The notes under the pieces were generated by a model. That model saw only the letters and a list, made by a program, of their open reading frames with translations. It was not told where the DNA came from and made no database searches. From Sphingomonas sp. KRR8 (GTDB lineage: Bacteria; Pseudomonadota; Alphaproteobacteria; Sphingomonadales; Sphingomonadaceae), in contig NZ_CP097462.1 of the NCBI RefSeq assembly GCF_023559245.1, positions 2,104,001 to 2,168,000 of the forward strand: a stretch of 64,000 nt of DNA, given 5' to 3'. A program made the position numbers and the translations under genes. Of this stretch, positions 1-9,439 are shown one piece after another (the first letter of the stretch is position 1; each line of letters starts with the position of its first letter).

Positions 1-7
1 CAGGATC

Positions 8-211
8 ATGGCACAGCGTTACTGGGTGATCGGGGGGGAATATCAGGATTGTGATTTCCAGGCGCTCCAGCCCGGCACCGAAAGGGTCAGCGGGCCCTTT
101 GCCAACGAGCTGAAGGCGCGCATGGAATGGCAGCGCCTGACGTTCCGGGACCGCTGTGCGGCGACCGAGCGTTACGCCATCTGTGTCGAACCGGAGCTGA
201 AGCTGCAGTGA
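8..211 (+). CDS. DUF4170-like small protein
   Basis: A 67-residue protein beginning MAQRYWVIGGEY, with the GTE and SGPF motifs and a short helical C-terminal half. This pattern matches the small DUF4170 family of alphaproteobacteria, whose function is not known to me. It has no signal peptide or membrane segment. Its TGA stop is nested in the GTG start of the malate synthase gene (GTGA), so the two are probably co-transcribed and translationally coupled. Family assignment is from recognition of the N-terminal motif, with moderate confidence. Confidence 0.75.
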   Translation: MAQRYWVIGGEYQDCDFQALQPGTERVSGPFANELKARMEWQRLTFRDRCAATERYAICVEPELKLQ

Positions 212-1776
212 GTGATGTCCTTGAGCGGCCCCGGGTCGCGGTTGAACCGTCCAATGTCCCCGGGGCCGAGGAGATCCTCACCGCCGACGCACTGGAGTTC
301 CTGACCGAGCTGCACGAGCGGTTCGACGGGCGGCGGCGTTCGCTGCTGGCCGCGCGCGGCGACCGCCAGGCGCGGTTCCGGGACGGCGCGCTTCCGGACT
401 TTCCAGAGGCGACGGCCGACATTCGGGCGGGTGAGTGGCGGGTCGGCGAGATTCCGGCCGACCTCCAGGACCGCCGGGTGGAGATCACCGGGCCGACCAA
501 CGCCAAGATGGTCATCAACGCGCTCAACAGCGGCGCGAAAGTGTTCATGGCGGACTTTGAGGACGCCACGGCGCCGACCTGGGACGAACTGCTTCGGGGG
601 CAGATCAACCTGCGCGCCCGCTGGCAGGGGCGGCTCGGGTTCACCGACGAGGGCACCGGCAAGCAGTATCGCCTGAACGACGAGGTTGCCGTGCTCAAGG
701 TGCGGCCACGCGGCTGGCACCTCGATGAGCGGCACCTGACCATCGACGACCAGCCGATCAGTGGCGGGCTGTTCGATTTCGGGCTCTATTTCTGGCACAA
801 CGCGCGCGCCGCTCTTGCTGCCGGCTCCGGCCCATATTTCTACCTGCCCAAGCTCGAGAGCCGGTTCGAGGCCGAGCTGTGGAGCGAGGTGTTCGCCATC
901 GCCGAGGCCAAGCTGCGCCTGCCCCGCGGGACGATCAAGGTGACCGTGCTGATCGAGACGATCACCGCCGCCTTCGAGATGGACGAGATCCTGTTCGCGC
1001 TGCGCGAGAATATCGTCGGCCTCAACTGTGGCCGGTGGGATTACATCTTTTCGACCATCAAGCGGCTGGGCGACCGGCCGGACCGGCTGACGCCCGATCG
1101 CTCGGCGATGACGATGGATAAGGCGTTCCTCGCGGCCTACTCGCTGCGCCTGATCGACACCTGCCACCGGCGGGGTGCCTTCGCGATGGGCGGCATGTCG
1201 GCATTCATCCCGGTCAAGGGCGATGAGGCGGCCAACCGCCAAGCGATGGACAAGGTTCGCGCCGACAAGGAGCGAGAGGTGGGCAACGGCCATGACGGCA
1301 CCTGGGTCGCCCACCCGGCGCTGGTCCCGGTCGCGCTGGAGGCCTTCGCCCGGATGACGGGCCCCAATCAGCTGGGCGTGCGGCCGCGCCATGTGCCCGG
1401 GCGCGAGGAGATGCTGGAGCTGCATACCGGACCCCGGACGGAAGCCGGTGCGCGCGAGAACATCCGGGTCGGCATCCAGTACATGGCGGCTTGGCTGTCC
1501 GGCCGGGGCGCGGTGCCGCTTTACAATCTGATGGAAGACGCCGCGACGGCGGAAATCTGCCGGACCCAGCTGTGGCAGTGGTTGAAGTACACGGCTCCGC
1601 TCGACGATGGCCGCGCCTTCGACCGGCCGTTGTTCGAGCAATTGTTCGAGGACGAGCTTGCCGCCATAACTGACCAGCCGCACCTCGACGAGGCGGCCGG
1701 CCTGTTCCGCGCCATGGTGCTCGACCCCGACTGTGAGGAGTTCCTGACCCTCCCCGCTTATGATTTGCTCGACTAG
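208..1776 (+). CDS. aceB: Malate synthase A
   Basis: Condenses glyoxylate with acetyl-CoA to malate in the cytoplasm, the second step of the glyoxylate shunt. The 522-residue length fits the malate synthase A class rather than the larger G form. Visible family motifs are FMADFEDATAPTW near residue 113, ETITAAFEMDEI and GLNCGRWDYIFS near 250-280, and LMEDAATAEI near 441. A GTG start at 208 is chosen because it forms a GTGA overlap with the upstream gene and has GGAG 11 bases before it. A longer reading from 127 would bury the upstream gene. No isocitrate lyase gene lies in the window. The 3' end overlaps the convergent beta-lactamase-like gene by the four bases CTAG. Confidence 0.95.
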   Translation: MSDVLERPRVAVEPSNVPGAEEILTADALEFLTELHERFDGRRRSLLAARGDRQARFRDGALPDFPEATADIRAGEWRVGEIPADLQDRRVEITGPTNAKMVINALNSGAKVFMADFEDATAPTWDELLRGQINLRARWQGRLGFTDEGTGKQYRLNDEVAVLKVRPRGWHLDERHLTIDDQPISGGLFDFGLYFWHNARAALAAGSGPYFYLPKLESRFEAELWSEVFAIAEAKLRLPRGTIKVTVLIETITAAFEMDEILFALRENIVGLNCGRWDYIFSTIKRLGDRPDRLTPDRSAMTMDKAFLAAYSLRLIDTCHRRGAFAMGGMSAFIPVKGDEAANRQAMDKVRADKEREVGNGHDGTWVAHPALVPVALEAFARMTGPNQLGVRPRHVPGREEMLELHTGPRTEAGARENIRVGIQYMAAWLSGRGAVPLYNLMEDAATAEICRTQLWQWLKYTAPLDDGRAFDRPLFEQLFEDELAAITDQPHLDEAAGLFRAMVLDPDCEEFLTLPAYDLLD

Positions 1777-2816
1777 AGAGTGAAGGCGGTGGCTTCGTGC
1801 GCGGCGATCACCGCCCGCACGACGTCGTTCATCAGGTTCATGCGGACGATCAGCGGGGTCGACGTGCGCTTGATCATCACCGCCACCGCATAGCTTCGGC
1901 CGTCCGGGGCGGTCAGCACGCCGATGTCGTTGTAGCCGGCCTGGACGCCGCCAAGCTCCTGCCCCGTCCCGGTCTTGTGGGCCAGGGTCCAGCCCGGCTT
2001 GAGCCCGCCGCGCAGCCGGTTCTTGCCGGTGGCGGTATTGCTCATGATGGTCAGCAGCCGCGCGGTCGAGGCCGGCTGCAGCAGTTCCCCCCGCTTCAGC
2101 CGCGCCAGCGTGTTCACCAGCGATGATGGCGCCGCGCCGTCATAGGGATCGTCGATGTATCGCTCGAACAAGCGCTGGCGAAGGGCGAGCGGAAGGGCGT
2201 CGCGCGCCTTGTAGAAGGCGTCGCCGATCGAATAATTGTTGCTCCACGTCAGGCCCGCGATGCGCGACTGAAGCGCCCGCTCACCATTGTAGAAGCGGAT
2301 GTTGCCGAGTTGGCGGCCGGCGATGAAGCCGCGCACGGCGTCCGGCCCGCCCGCCAGCCGCATCAGCTTGTCGTTGGCGGTATTGTCGCTCTGCGTCATC
2401 GCCTGGATCAGCAGCGCCTGCACCGTGGTGGTGTAGGTGCCGCCGCCGCTCAGGATCTTGTCGGCGATCGGTTGGTGGAACAGCGTCAGGTCGCTGCGGG
2501 TGAGGGTGACCGGCCCATCCAGGCTGAGCTGGCCGCGATCGACCCGGTCCATCACCGTCAGCGCCACCATGAACTTGCTGACGCTTTGCTGGGGATAGAG
2601 TTCGTCCGCCTTCCAGCCGGTGCGCCAGCCCCGATCGACCGACTGGACGGCGATACCCACGCGCCCGTTGAAGCTACGGCCAAGCTCGGCAATGCGCCCG
2701 GACAGCGCAGCCGGAGCCGCTGGAACGGCCGAGCGCGCAGGCTGGGCGACCGCCGCGCAGCTGGCCGGAGCCAGGGCCAGCAGTGCCGCCGATATGCGGA
2801 TGATCAAGGACGTCAT
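1773..2816 (-). CDS. Class A beta-lactamase-like serine hydrolase
   Basis: A 347-residue exported protein with a hydrophobic N-terminus (about residues 4-24) followed by an Ala/Pro-rich linker. It has the serine active-site set of penicillin-recognising enzymes: S78-V-S-K81 (SxxK), SDN in TQSDNTAND, and KTG in HKTGTGQ. A Glu in NGERAL, between SDN and KTG, is the only evident candidate for the class A omega-loop base, but the local pattern is not the usual ExxLN. It would act in the periplasm on beta-lactams or on cell-wall peptides. It is convergent with aceB and monocistronic. A class A beta-lactamase is likely, but the substrate is unproven. Confidence 0.8.
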   Translation of the reverse strand: MTSLIIRISAALLALAPASCAAVAQPARSAVPAAPAALSGRIAELGRSFNGRVGIAVQSVDRGWRTGWKADELYPQQSVSKFMVALTVMDRVDRGQLSLDGPVTLTRSDLTLFHQPIADKILSGGGTYTTTVQALLIQAMTQSDNTANDKLMRLAGGPDAVRGFIAGRQLGNIRFYNGERALQSRIAGLTWSNNYSIGDAFYKARDALPLALRQRLFERYIDDPYDGAAPSSLVNTLARLKRGELLQPASTARLLTIMSNTATGKNRLRGGLKPGWTLAHKTGTGQELGGVQAGYNDIGVLTAPDGRSYAVAVMIKRTSTPLIVRMNLMNDVVRAVIAAHEATAFTL

Positions 2817-2878
2817 GACGCCGAACCCCTCTTCGCCCGGCTGAGACTCGCAAATCGGCCGCGCCGGAGCAAGTCGCT

Positions 2879-3682
2879 CTAGCGGCTGAGCAGGGCCGCG
2901 CTCTCGATCTCGTCAAGCGCACGGTGGGCCGCGATGTAGCGGCGGGCCTGGTCGACCCACGGCCCGGCGCCGCCGATGCCCGGCAGCCGCCTCGCCTCGG
3001 CCAGGGCCTGGTCGACCTGCCCGGCTTCGAGTCGTGCAAGCGCCCGTGCATAGGTGGCCGAAGGCCTTGCGCTCGGCCGGTCCGCGCGGTGGATGGAAAT
3101 GAGCGAGCCGAGCTGCTGGCGTGTCGCTTCCCAGAAGCCGACCTCACCGCCGCCCTGGAGCTGCGGGCCCAGCGCTTCGAACTGGGTCTGAAGCTGGTCG
3201 AGCCTCACCGGATTGCGGCCGGCGGTGATGACGGTCGCGACCGCCTGGCGATTGCTCGCACCGAAGCGCTCGCTCAGCAGCGCCTCGAGATAGCCGAGCG
3301 GCACGCCGCGATCGATCGCACGGCGGGCGGCGAAGCTCACCAGCAGCCCGTCGGCCCGGCCGGCCGAACCGGCCACCTGCTGGGTGGTATTTTCCAGCCG
3401 GGCGATGCGCGCTTCGAGCACCGCCACCTCCGCGGGATTGGCGGTGGACGCCGGCGGAGCAGACACGGACGTGGCGGCTGGCTGCACGGGTCGGGCCAGA
3501 GCGGCCTGCGGAGCGGCTGTGGTCGCCACGGTGGCCGCCGGCGTTACGCCGAAGAAGCGGGCGGCGCCTTCCCACCGCGACAGGCCCCAGATCGCCGCCG
3601 CAGCGCCAAGCGCCAGCAGAATGAGGATCATCAGCAGCCATGCGGCAACGCCGGGACCGCGACGAGGAGCGATGCTGGTCAT
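2879..3682 (-). CDS. Mitofilin/HemX-like membrane protein
   Basis: A 267-residue protein with one transmembrane helix near residues 12-34, an Ala/Pro/Thr-rich linker, and a helical region that begins with a short coiled coil (EVAVLEARIARLENTTQQV). It lies directly after hemD, with its ATG overlapping the hemD stop (ATGA). In alphaproteobacteria this position next to hemC-hemD is typically held by a mitofilin/HemX-like inner-membrane protein (COG4223). A role in organising tetrapyrrole synthesis at the membrane is inferred from context only. The start at 3682 is chosen because longer readings run through hemD. Confidence 0.75.
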   Translation of the reverse strand: MTSIAPRRGPGVAAWLLMILILLALGAAAAIWGLSRWEGAARFFGVTPAATVATTAAPQAALARPVQPAATSVSAPPASTANPAEVAVLEARIARLENTTQQVAGSAGRADGLLVSFAARRAIDRGVPLGYLEALLSERFGASNRQAVATVITAGRNPVRLDQLQTQFEALGPQLQGGGEVGFWEATRQQLGSLISIHRADRPSARPSATYARALARLEAGQVDQALAEARRLPGIGGAGPWVDQARRYIAAHRALDEIESAALLSR

Positions 3683-4341
3683 TTCGGCGGCGATTGTTGG
3701 CACAGCCGCGCTGCGAGGGAAAGCAGCGCGGCGTCCGTCGGCTCCGGTGCGGCGCTGATGCTCGCCCAGCCGGAGCCGCAAGCCGCTGCTGCCGCGGGGC
3801 TGATCGCGACGACGTGGAAGCGGGAACGCTCCTTCAGGACCTCGCCGAGATGCCGCCCGGCCGCAGGCGAGTGGACGAGCAGCACGGCAGGGGCGAGCGC
3901 GGCGAGGTCTGGTGCGGGTTCGACGGGGACGGAGCGATAGACCGGAACCACCGTCACCTGCTGTCTCGGCTCGGCTTCGGTCCGCTCGAGTCCACTCAGG
4001 TGAAGAAGCCGCAAGTTCGCCGGCAACTCCGCCAGCAACGCCGCGACGCCCGCGCTTCCGGTCGCCGCGACCGTCAGGCCTGCCGCCCGCGCCGCGTCCG
4101 CTGTGGCCTCCCCCACCGCATAGGCCGGCAGCGCGGCAAGCGCCGCCAACTGGCACCCCGCCTGGCGGACGGCATTGGCGCTGGTCACGAGCACACCATC
4201 GAACTCCGTGAGATCGGGCGCGGTCCAGTTCAGCGGCTCGACCCGAAACATGGGCCGGGCGAAGGCCTCCAGCCCGGCGGCTTCGGCTCGGCCCACGGTC
4301 GCGGAGGCACCCGGTTCCGGCCGCAGCACGACCAGCCGCAT
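3679..4341 (-). CDS. hemD: Uroporphyrinogen-III synthase
   Basis: Cyclises and inverts ring D of hydroxymethylbilane to give uroporphyrinogen III. The 220-residue protein begins [12 protein letters not shown] and contains DGVLVTSANAVR and a VGEATADAARAAG segment near the middle, both typical of this weakly conserved family. It follows hemC with a TGATG junction (stop and start share one base), and its own stop is nested in the next gene's start (ATGA), so the three form one translationally coupled unit. Sequence conservation in this family is low, so the hemC neighbour is a major part of the evidence. Confidence 0.9.
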   Translation of the reverse strand: MRLVVLRPEPGASATVGRAEAAGLEAFARPMFRVEPLNWTAPDLTEFDGVLVTSANAVRQAGCQLAALAALPAYAVGEATADAARAAGLTVAATGSAGVAALLAELPANLRLLHLSGLERTEAEPRQQVTVVPVYRSVPVEPAPDLAALAPAVLLVHSPAAGRHLGEVLKERSRFHVVAISPAAAAACGSGWASISAAPEPTDAALLSLAARLCQQSPPK

Positions 4342-5255
4342 CAGGCGAACAGGGTTCGGATCGAAGGCGGTGCCCGCTCAAGCAGGTCGCGGGCCAGCGC
4401 TTCGGGCGCATCGCTATCGCTTACGGGATCGAACCGCACTTCCCCGCCCTCCTGTTCGGCGCCGTCCGTGCTCAGCAGTTCCGCGCGAAGCCAGATCAGC
4501 CCGTCCGCGCCGACCACGGCCAGCGCCGCCACCGGCGAGTGGCAGGAACCGCCGACCGCACGGGCAAAGGCGCGCTCCGCATGAACCGCGGCGCAGGTGG
4601 CGCCATGATTGATCGGCGCGAGCAGTTCCCGCACCCGCGCATCGTCGGTCCGGCACTCGATCCCGATCGCGGCCTGGGCCGGTGCCGGCAGCATCACGTC
4701 CGTCTCGACGGGGGAGCCCTCATCGATGCCCAGCCGGTCGAGCCCGGCTGCCGCCAGCAGCGTCGCGTCGCACTCCACCCCCAGCTTGCCCAGCCGGGTC
4801 GCCACATTGCCGCGCAGGGGAACGATCTGCAGGTCGGGCCGCCGCCGAAGCAACTGGGCGGCGCGGCGCGGCGAAGAGGTTCCCACCCGTGCGCCCTGAG
4901 CCAGTTCATCCAGCGACTCCGCCCCGATCAGCCGGTCGCGGACGTCGGCCCGCGGGAGCATGGCCGCGATGTGCAATGCCTCCGGCCGGTCGCTCTCCAC
5001 ATCCTTCATGGAGTGCACCGACAGGTCGGTCTCCCCGCCGAGGAGAAATTGGTCGAGTTCCTTGGTCCACAGATACTTGCCGCCGACCTCCGCCAGCGGC
5101 CGGTCCTGGATCCGGTCGCCACTGGTCTTCACCGTGCGCAGTTCGACGCTGTCGGCCGGCCAGCCATGCGCGGCTTCCAGCGCCGCCGCGACCATATGGG
5201 CCTGCGCCAGCGCCAGGGGAGAACCACGGGTACCAAGGACAAGGGGACGCTGCAT
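4341..5255 (-). CDS. hemC: Hydroxymethylbilane synthase (porphobilinogen deaminase)
   Basis: Polymerises four porphobilinogens into hydroxymethylbilane. The 304-residue protein starts [19 protein letters not shown] and has the [15 protein letters not shown] and LRGN motifs of the active site. Cys238 in [10 protein letters not shown] is the residue that carries the dipyrromethane cofactor in this family. The ATG at 5255 is chosen because the family starts just before the LGTRGS motif. The upstream in-frame extension to 5381 would overlap tsaD. It is divergent from tsaD with about 52 bases between the two start codons, so the promoters must lie in that gap or overlap coding sequence. Confidence 0.97.
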   Translation of the reverse strand: MQRPLVLGTRGSPLALAQAHMVAAALEAAHGWPADSVELRTVKTSGDRIQDRPLAEVGGKYLWTKELDQFLLGGETDLSVHSMKDVESDRPEALHIAAMLPRADVRDRLIGAESLDELAQGARVGTSSPRRAAQLLRRRPDLQIVPLRGNVATRLGKLGVECDATLLAAAGLDRLGIDEGSPVETDVMLPAPAQAAIGIECRTDDARVRELLAPINHGATCAAVHAERAFARAVGGSCHSPVAALAVVGADGLIWLRAELLSTDGAEQEGGEVRFDPVSDSDAPEALARDLLERAPPSIRTLFA

Positions 5256-5307
5256 GACCCGCCCCCTAGTGCATCCGACCGGCATGGGGCAAAGGGCTTC
5301 GCGACCC

Positions 5308-6339
5308 ATGACCCTGATCCTTGGCCTTGAGTCTTCCTGCGACGACAGTGCGGCGGCACTCGTCACCGGCGACCGGCGCATCCTGGCGCAGGCGGTGGTC
5401 GGTCAGAACAGCGCGCACCAGCCTTATGGCGGCGTGGTGCCGGAGATCGCGGCGCGCGCGCATGTCGAGGTGCTGCCCGGCCTCATCGCGCAGGTACTGG
5501 CGGACGCCGGGGTCAGCCCGCATCAGCTTGACGCGGTGGCCGCAACCGCCGGGCCGGGACTGATCGGCGGGGTGATGGTGGGCCTGCTCGCCGGCAAGGG
5601 GCTGGCGTTGGCCGCTGGCAAGCCGCTGTTGGCCGTCAATCATCTCGAAGGCCATGCGCTGTCCCCCCGGCTGACCGACCCCGACCTGCGCTTTCCCTAT
5701 CTGCTGCTGCTCGCCAGCGGCGGGCATTGCCAGCTCCTCGAGGTTCGCGGGGTCGGCGACTATCGCCGCCTTGCGACCACCATCGACGATGCGGCCGGTG
5801 AAGCGTTCGACAAGGCCGCCAAGCTGCTCGGCCTGCCCTACCCTGGCGGACCCGCGATCGAGGCGCTGGCCCGTGACGGCGACCCCACCGCCGTGCCGCT
5901 GCCCCGGCCGCTGGTCGGCTCACCCGAGCCGCATTTCTCCTTCGCTGGCCTCAAGAGCGCGGTTCAGCGGGCGGTTGCGGCCGGCACTCATGCGCCGGCG
6001 GACGTCGCCGCCAGTTTTCAGCAGGCGGTGGTGGACTGCCTGCTCGATCGTACCCGCCGCGCGCTCGCGGCGAGCGATGCACCCGCGCTGGTCGTGGCTG
6101 GCGGTGTTGCCGCGAACGGAGCCATCCGCGCGGCGCTCCAGCAACTCGCCGCCGAGCATGGCCGCGCCTTCTCCAGTCCGCCCGGCTGGCTCTGCACCGA
6201 CAATGCGGCGATGATCGCCTGGGCCGGGGCGGAGCGTTTCGCGGCCGGCCTGGTGGATCCACTCGACGCACCGGCGCGCGCTCGCTGGCCGCTCGATCCG
6301 GCCGCCGAGGCGGTACGCGGCGCAGGAGTGAAGGCATGA
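5308..6339 (+). CDS. tsaD: tRNA N6-threonylcarbamoyladenosine transferase TsaD
   Basis: Transfers threonylcarbamoyl from the AMP adduct to A37 of ANN-decoding tRNAs. The 343-residue protein has the Kae1/TsaD N-terminus [13 protein letters not shown], the metal-binding pair His112 and His116 in [17 protein letters not shown] glycine motifs near residue 265, and D298-N299 in [12 protein letters not shown]. The start at 5308 is the ATG immediately before the LGLESSCD motif. The upstream reading from 4960 is antisense to hemC and was discarded. The stop is nested in the gpsA start (ATGA), so the two genes are coupled. Confidence 0.97.
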   Translation: MTLILGLESSCDDSAAALVTGDRRILAQAVVGQNSAHQPYGGVVPEIAARAHVEVLPGLIAQVLADAGVSPHQLDAVAATAGPGLIGGVMVGLLAGKGLALAAGKPLLAVNHLEGHALSPRLTDPDLRFPYLLLLASGGHCQLLEVRGVGDYRRLATTIDDAAGEAFDKAAKLLGLPYPGGPAIEALARDGDPTAVPLPRPLVGSPEPHFSFAGLKSAVQRAVAAGTHAPADVAASFQQAVVDCLLDRTRRALAASDAPALVVAGGVAANGAIRAALQQLAAEHGRAFSSPPGWLCTDNAAMIAWAGAERFAAGLVDPLDAPARARWPLDPAAEAVRGAGVKA

Positions 6340-7316
6340 AGGTCGGAGTGATCGGCGGCGGCGCGTGGGGGACCGCCTTGGCGCAGGTCGCAGCAGCGCA
6401 GGGTGAGCCGGTGCTGTTGTGGGCGCGCGAGGCCGAGGTCGTGACTTCGGTCAATTCCGACCACGAGAACAAGCTCTTCCTTCCGGGCCTGCGCCTTGCC
6501 CAGAGCATTCGGGCGACGAGCGACATCGGTGCGCTCGGGGCTTGCGAGGCGTTGCTGGCGGTCACCCCGGCCCAGCACATGCGCTCCGTTCTTGCTGGGG
6601 CGCCCGCCATTCGCGGCCCACTCATCCTCTGCGCCAAGGGGATTGAGGAAGGCAGTGGTTCGCTCCTCCACAGCATTGCGCGTGAAGTGTGCCCTCATGC
6701 AGAGGTGATGGTGCTTTCGGGACCGACCTTCGCGCACGAGGTCGCGGCCGGGCTGCCCACCGCCTTGACCCTCGCCGCCACCGACCAGCCCTTGGCCGAG
6801 CAGGTGCGCGCTCGCCTCGCCCAGCCGGCCTTCCGCCTTTACCTCAGCGACGACGTCGCTGGCGCCGAAGTCGGCGGAGCGATCAAGAACGTCCTCGCGA
6901 TCGCTTGCGGCGTGGTGGAGGGGCGCGGCCTTGGCCAGAACGCGCGCGCCGCGCTGATAGCACGGGGTTTTGCCGAAATGACCCGGTTCGGGCTGGCCGC
7001 AGGCGCCCGGCGCGAGACGCTGGCCGGGCTGTGCGGGCTTGGTGACCTCGTCCTCACCTGTTCCAGCACCAGCAGCCGCAATTATTCGCTCGGTGTCGGG
7101 CTGGGGCAAGGTCGCCCCGCCGCGGACCTGCTGACCGACCGACGAACGGTCGCCGAGGGCGCCTTCACCGCACCCGTGCTGCACCGCCTGGCGCAGGAAC
7201 GCGGGATAGACATGCCGATCGTCGCGGCCGTTGCGACCCTGCTGGCCGGCCACGCGAGCGTCGATGCGGTGCTCGAAAGCCTGCTCAGTCGACCGCCCCG
7301 GGCCGAGGCGCAGTAG
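6336..7316 (+). CDS. gpsA: NAD(P)-dependent glycerol-3-phosphate dehydrogenase
   Basis: Reduces dihydroxyacetone phosphate to sn-glycerol 3-phosphate for phospholipid synthesis. The 326-residue protein opens with the dinucleotide-binding loop [10 protein letters not shown] (residues 7-16) and contains [26 protein letters not shown] with the catalytic Lys, and [11 protein letters not shown]. These are diagnostic for the bacterial GpsA family, and the length is normal. It overlaps tsaD by ATGA. The tsaD-gpsA pair is a frequent alphaproteobacterial arrangement. Confidence 0.97.
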   Translation: MKVGVIGGGAWGTALAQVAAAQGEPVLLWAREAEVVTSVNSDHENKLFLPGLRLAQSIRATSDIGALGACEALLAVTPAQHMRSVLAGAPAIRGPLILCAKGIEEGSGSLLHSIAREVCPHAEVMVLSGPTFAHEVAAGLPTALTLAATDQPLAEQVRARLAQPAFRLYLSDDVAGAEVGGAIKNVLAIACGVVEGRGLGQNARAALIARGFAEMTRFGLAAGARRETLAGLCGLGDLVLTCSSTSSRNYSLGVGLGQGRPAADLLTDRRTVAEGAFTAPVLHRLAQERGIDMPIVAAVATLLAGHASVDAVLESLLSRPPRAEAQ

Positions 7317-7325
7317 ATGCCCGGC

Positions 7326-7493
7326 TCAGAAATCCCAGGCGATGCCGTTCTTTTCCCAGTCGCCATAACGGGTTGGCTCCGGGCGCGGCTTGTCGCCGGC
7401 GGGCGGACCGGCTGGCTCCGCCAGGTCGGGCGCCGGAACCGGCGGCGACTTGCTGAGGTAGGCGGGCGGGTCGAGGTGCTTGGGCCGCTTCAT
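7326..7493 (-). CDS. DUF1674 / SDHAF4-like small protein
   Basis: A 55-residue protein beginning MKRPKHLDPPAY, with a Pro-rich middle and the C-terminal signature PTRYGDWEKNGIAWDF. That signature is the hallmark of the DUF1674/SDHAF4 family, whose eukaryotic member helps assemble the flavoprotein subunit of succinate dehydrogenase. It sits convergent to gpsA and divergent from rsmB, with only 17 bases between the two start codons. No sdh genes are present in the window, so the role is inferred from the family alone. Confidence 0.8.
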   Translation of the reverse strand: MKRPKHLDPPAYLSKSPPVPAPDLAEPAGPPAGDKPRPEPTRYGDWEKNGIAWDF

Positions 7494-7510
7494 GACAAGG
7501 CAGATGGGCG

Positions 7511-8761
7511 ATGAGTGGCGCCGCGCCAAGAGGGACCGAAGGCCTAAGTGAGCGGCGAGCGGCGCTGCAACTGCTCGATGCGGTGCTGCGCCGTGGCCAG
7601 ACGCTCGACAGTGCCGCGCAGCGGCTGGCGGGTGACGATCGCGCCCTGGCCCTTGCCATCGCCGGTGAGACGCTGCGCCGCCTGCCCGAACTGGACGCCC
7701 TGATCGACGGCGCGACGCGCCTGCGGCTGGCCGACGACGCCAAGGCGCGCATGGTGCTGCGCCTTGCCCTTGCCCAGAAACTGGCGATGAACGTGCCCGA
7801 CCACGCATTAGTCGCCACCGCGCTGCCGCTGGTCGACGGCGGACCGAGGCGGTTGGTCCACGGTGTCCTGGGCACCCTGTTGCGGCGCGGGTTGGAGGCG
7901 AGCGACGCTCCTCATCTCCCTGCGGCGGTTGAAGAGCGCTGGACCGCTGCGTGGGGCGACGAGGTGGTGGCGGCTGCGCGCCGCGCCATCGTCCGGCGGC
8001 CGCCGCTCGATCTCAGCTTTGCCGACGATGCGGCTGCCCAGGAGTTCGCGGCGGATAATGAGGGGGTCAGCCTGGTGACGAACCACGTCCGCCTCAGCGG
8101 CGGTGCGCCCGTACAGCTATTGCCCGGCTTCGGTGAAGGCGGCTGGTGGGTGCAGGATCTGGCGGCTTCGCTGCCGGCACGACTGATCCCGCGCGATGCT
8201 GCCACGGTGCTCGACCTCTGTGCCGCCCCGGGCGGCAAGACGATGCAGCTGGCGTCACGCGGTCACCATGTCACTGCCGTCGATCGGTCGGAAAGTCGTC
8301 TGGCACGACTTTCCGAGAATCTGCACCGGACCGGCCTTGAGGCCGAAACAATGGCGTCGGAAGCCATGGCCTGGGGCCGCGGCGACTATGACGCCGTGCT
8401 GCTCGACGCGCCTTGTTCGGCGACCGGCACGTTTCGCCGCCACCCCGAGGTGCTGTACCGCGCCGGGCCACGCATCATTGCCGACAGCGCCGTGCGTCAG
8501 GCTGAGCTGCTGGCCCATGCGGCCAGCCTGCTGCGGCCCGGCGGCACATTGGTCTACGCGGTCTGCTCGCTGGAGCTGGACGAGGGAGAGGAGATCGTCG
8601 CCGCTCCGCCCGCAGGCCTCGCCATTGACCCGATCAGTCCAGATGAACTTCCGTCCGGCATCGCCCCGCACGAGCGCGGCTGGTTGCGCGTTTTGCCCGG
8701 AATGCTGGAGAAAGAAGGCGGATTGGACGGCTTCTTCATCGCCCGGCTTGTCCGCGGCTAG
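7511..8761 (+). CDS. rsmB: RsmB-type 16S rRNA m5C methyltransferase
   Basis: A 416-residue two-domain protein. An N-terminal NusB-like helical domain covers about residues 15-135. A Rossmann methyltransferase domain follows, with the SAM loop LCAAPGGKTMQLA near 234 and the two cysteine motifs DAPCSATG near 300 and AVCSLE near 352. The PC and CS cysteines are the release and nucleophile residues of RNA m5C methyltransferases. It probably modifies C967 of 16S rRNA (E. coli numbering). The start is the first ATG. A later start is possible because the first 10 residues are not conserved. Confidence 0.93.
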   Translation: MSGAAPRGTEGLSERRAALQLLDAVLRRGQTLDSAAQRLAGDDRALALAIAGETLRRLPELDALIDGATRLRLADDAKARMVLRLALAQKLAMNVPDHALVATALPLVDGGPRRLVHGVLGTLLRRGLEASDAPHLPAAVEERWTAAWGDEVVAAARRAIVRRPPLDLSFADDAAAQEFAADNEGVSLVTNHVRLSGGAPVQLLPGFGEGGWWVQDLAASLPARLIPRDAATVLDLCAAPGGKTMQLASRGHHVTAVDRSESRLARLSENLHRTGLEAETMASEAMAWGRGDYDAVLLDAPCSATGTFRRHPEVLYRAGPRIIADSAVRQAELLAHAASLLRPGGTLVYAVCSLELDEGEEIVAAPPAGLAIDPISPDELPSGIAPHERGWLRVLPGMLEKEGGLDGFFIARLVRG

Positions 8762-8782
8762 GGACAACGTCTAATCGGCTCC

Positions 8783-9439
8783 ATGGTCCGCATCGCTCCC
8801 TCCATCCTGTCCGCCGATTTTGCCCGCCTCGGCGAGGAGGTTCGGGCGATCGACGAGGCGGGGGCCGACTGGATCCACATCGATGTGATGGACGGGCATT
8901 TTGTCCCCAACCTCACCATCGGGCCGGCGGTGGTTAAGGCGCTTCGCCCGCACAGCGCCAAGCCGTTCGACGTGCACCTGATGATTTCGCCGGTGGATCC
9001 GTTCCTCGACGCCTTCGCCGACGCGGGCGCCGACATCATCACCGTCCACCCGGAAGCAGGGCCGCACCTTCACCGGACCATTCAGCGCATCAAGGGCCTC
9101 GGCAAGCGGGCCGGCGTCTCGCTCAACCCCGCTACTCCCGCCAAAATGCTGGATTATGTGCTGGACGAGCTCGACCTTGTCCTCGTCATGAGCGTCAATC
9201 CGGGCTTCGGCGGGCAGAAATTCATTTCAAGCCAGCTCCGGAAGATCGAGGCCATTGCCAAGCGCATCGCCAAGGAAGGTCTCACCTGTGAGCTGGAGGT
9301 CGACGGCGGCGTTGATCCCACGACGGCCCGCCAGTGCATCGACGCTGGCGCAACGGCGCTGGTCGCCGGAACTGCGGCCTTCACCGGCGGCCCGGAGCGG
9401 TACGCTGCCAACATTGCTTCCCTTCGAGGCCCCGCGTGA
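8783..9439 (+). CDS. rpe: Ribulose-phosphate 3-epimerase
   Basis: Interconverts ribulose 5-phosphate and xylulose 5-phosphate in the pentose phosphate pathway. The 218-residue TIM-barrel protein shows the family motifs [25 protein letters not shown] (metal ligands and catalytic Asp), [15 protein letters not shown] and EVDGGVDP. The length is standard. It lies 21 bases after rsmB, and its stop is nested in the GTG start of the next gene (GTGA). Confidence 0.97.
   Translation: MVRIAPSILSADFARLGEEVRAIDEAGADWIHIDVMDGHFVPNLTIGPAVVKALRPHSAKPFDVHLMISPVDPFLDAFADAGADIITVHPEAGPHLHRTIQRIKGLGKRAGVSLNPATPAKMLDYVLDELDLVLVMSVNPGFGGQKFISSQLRKIEAIAKRIAKEGLTCELEVDGGVDPTTARQCIDAGATALVAGTAAFTGGPERYAANIASLRGPA

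Noticed and set aside
172-1683. 503-residue reading antisense to aceB
   Set aside because: A GC-rich shadow frame of a certain gene; no conserved motif of its own. The same holds for other long antisense readings such as 15693-17663 (polA) and 28153-30504 (M3 peptidase).
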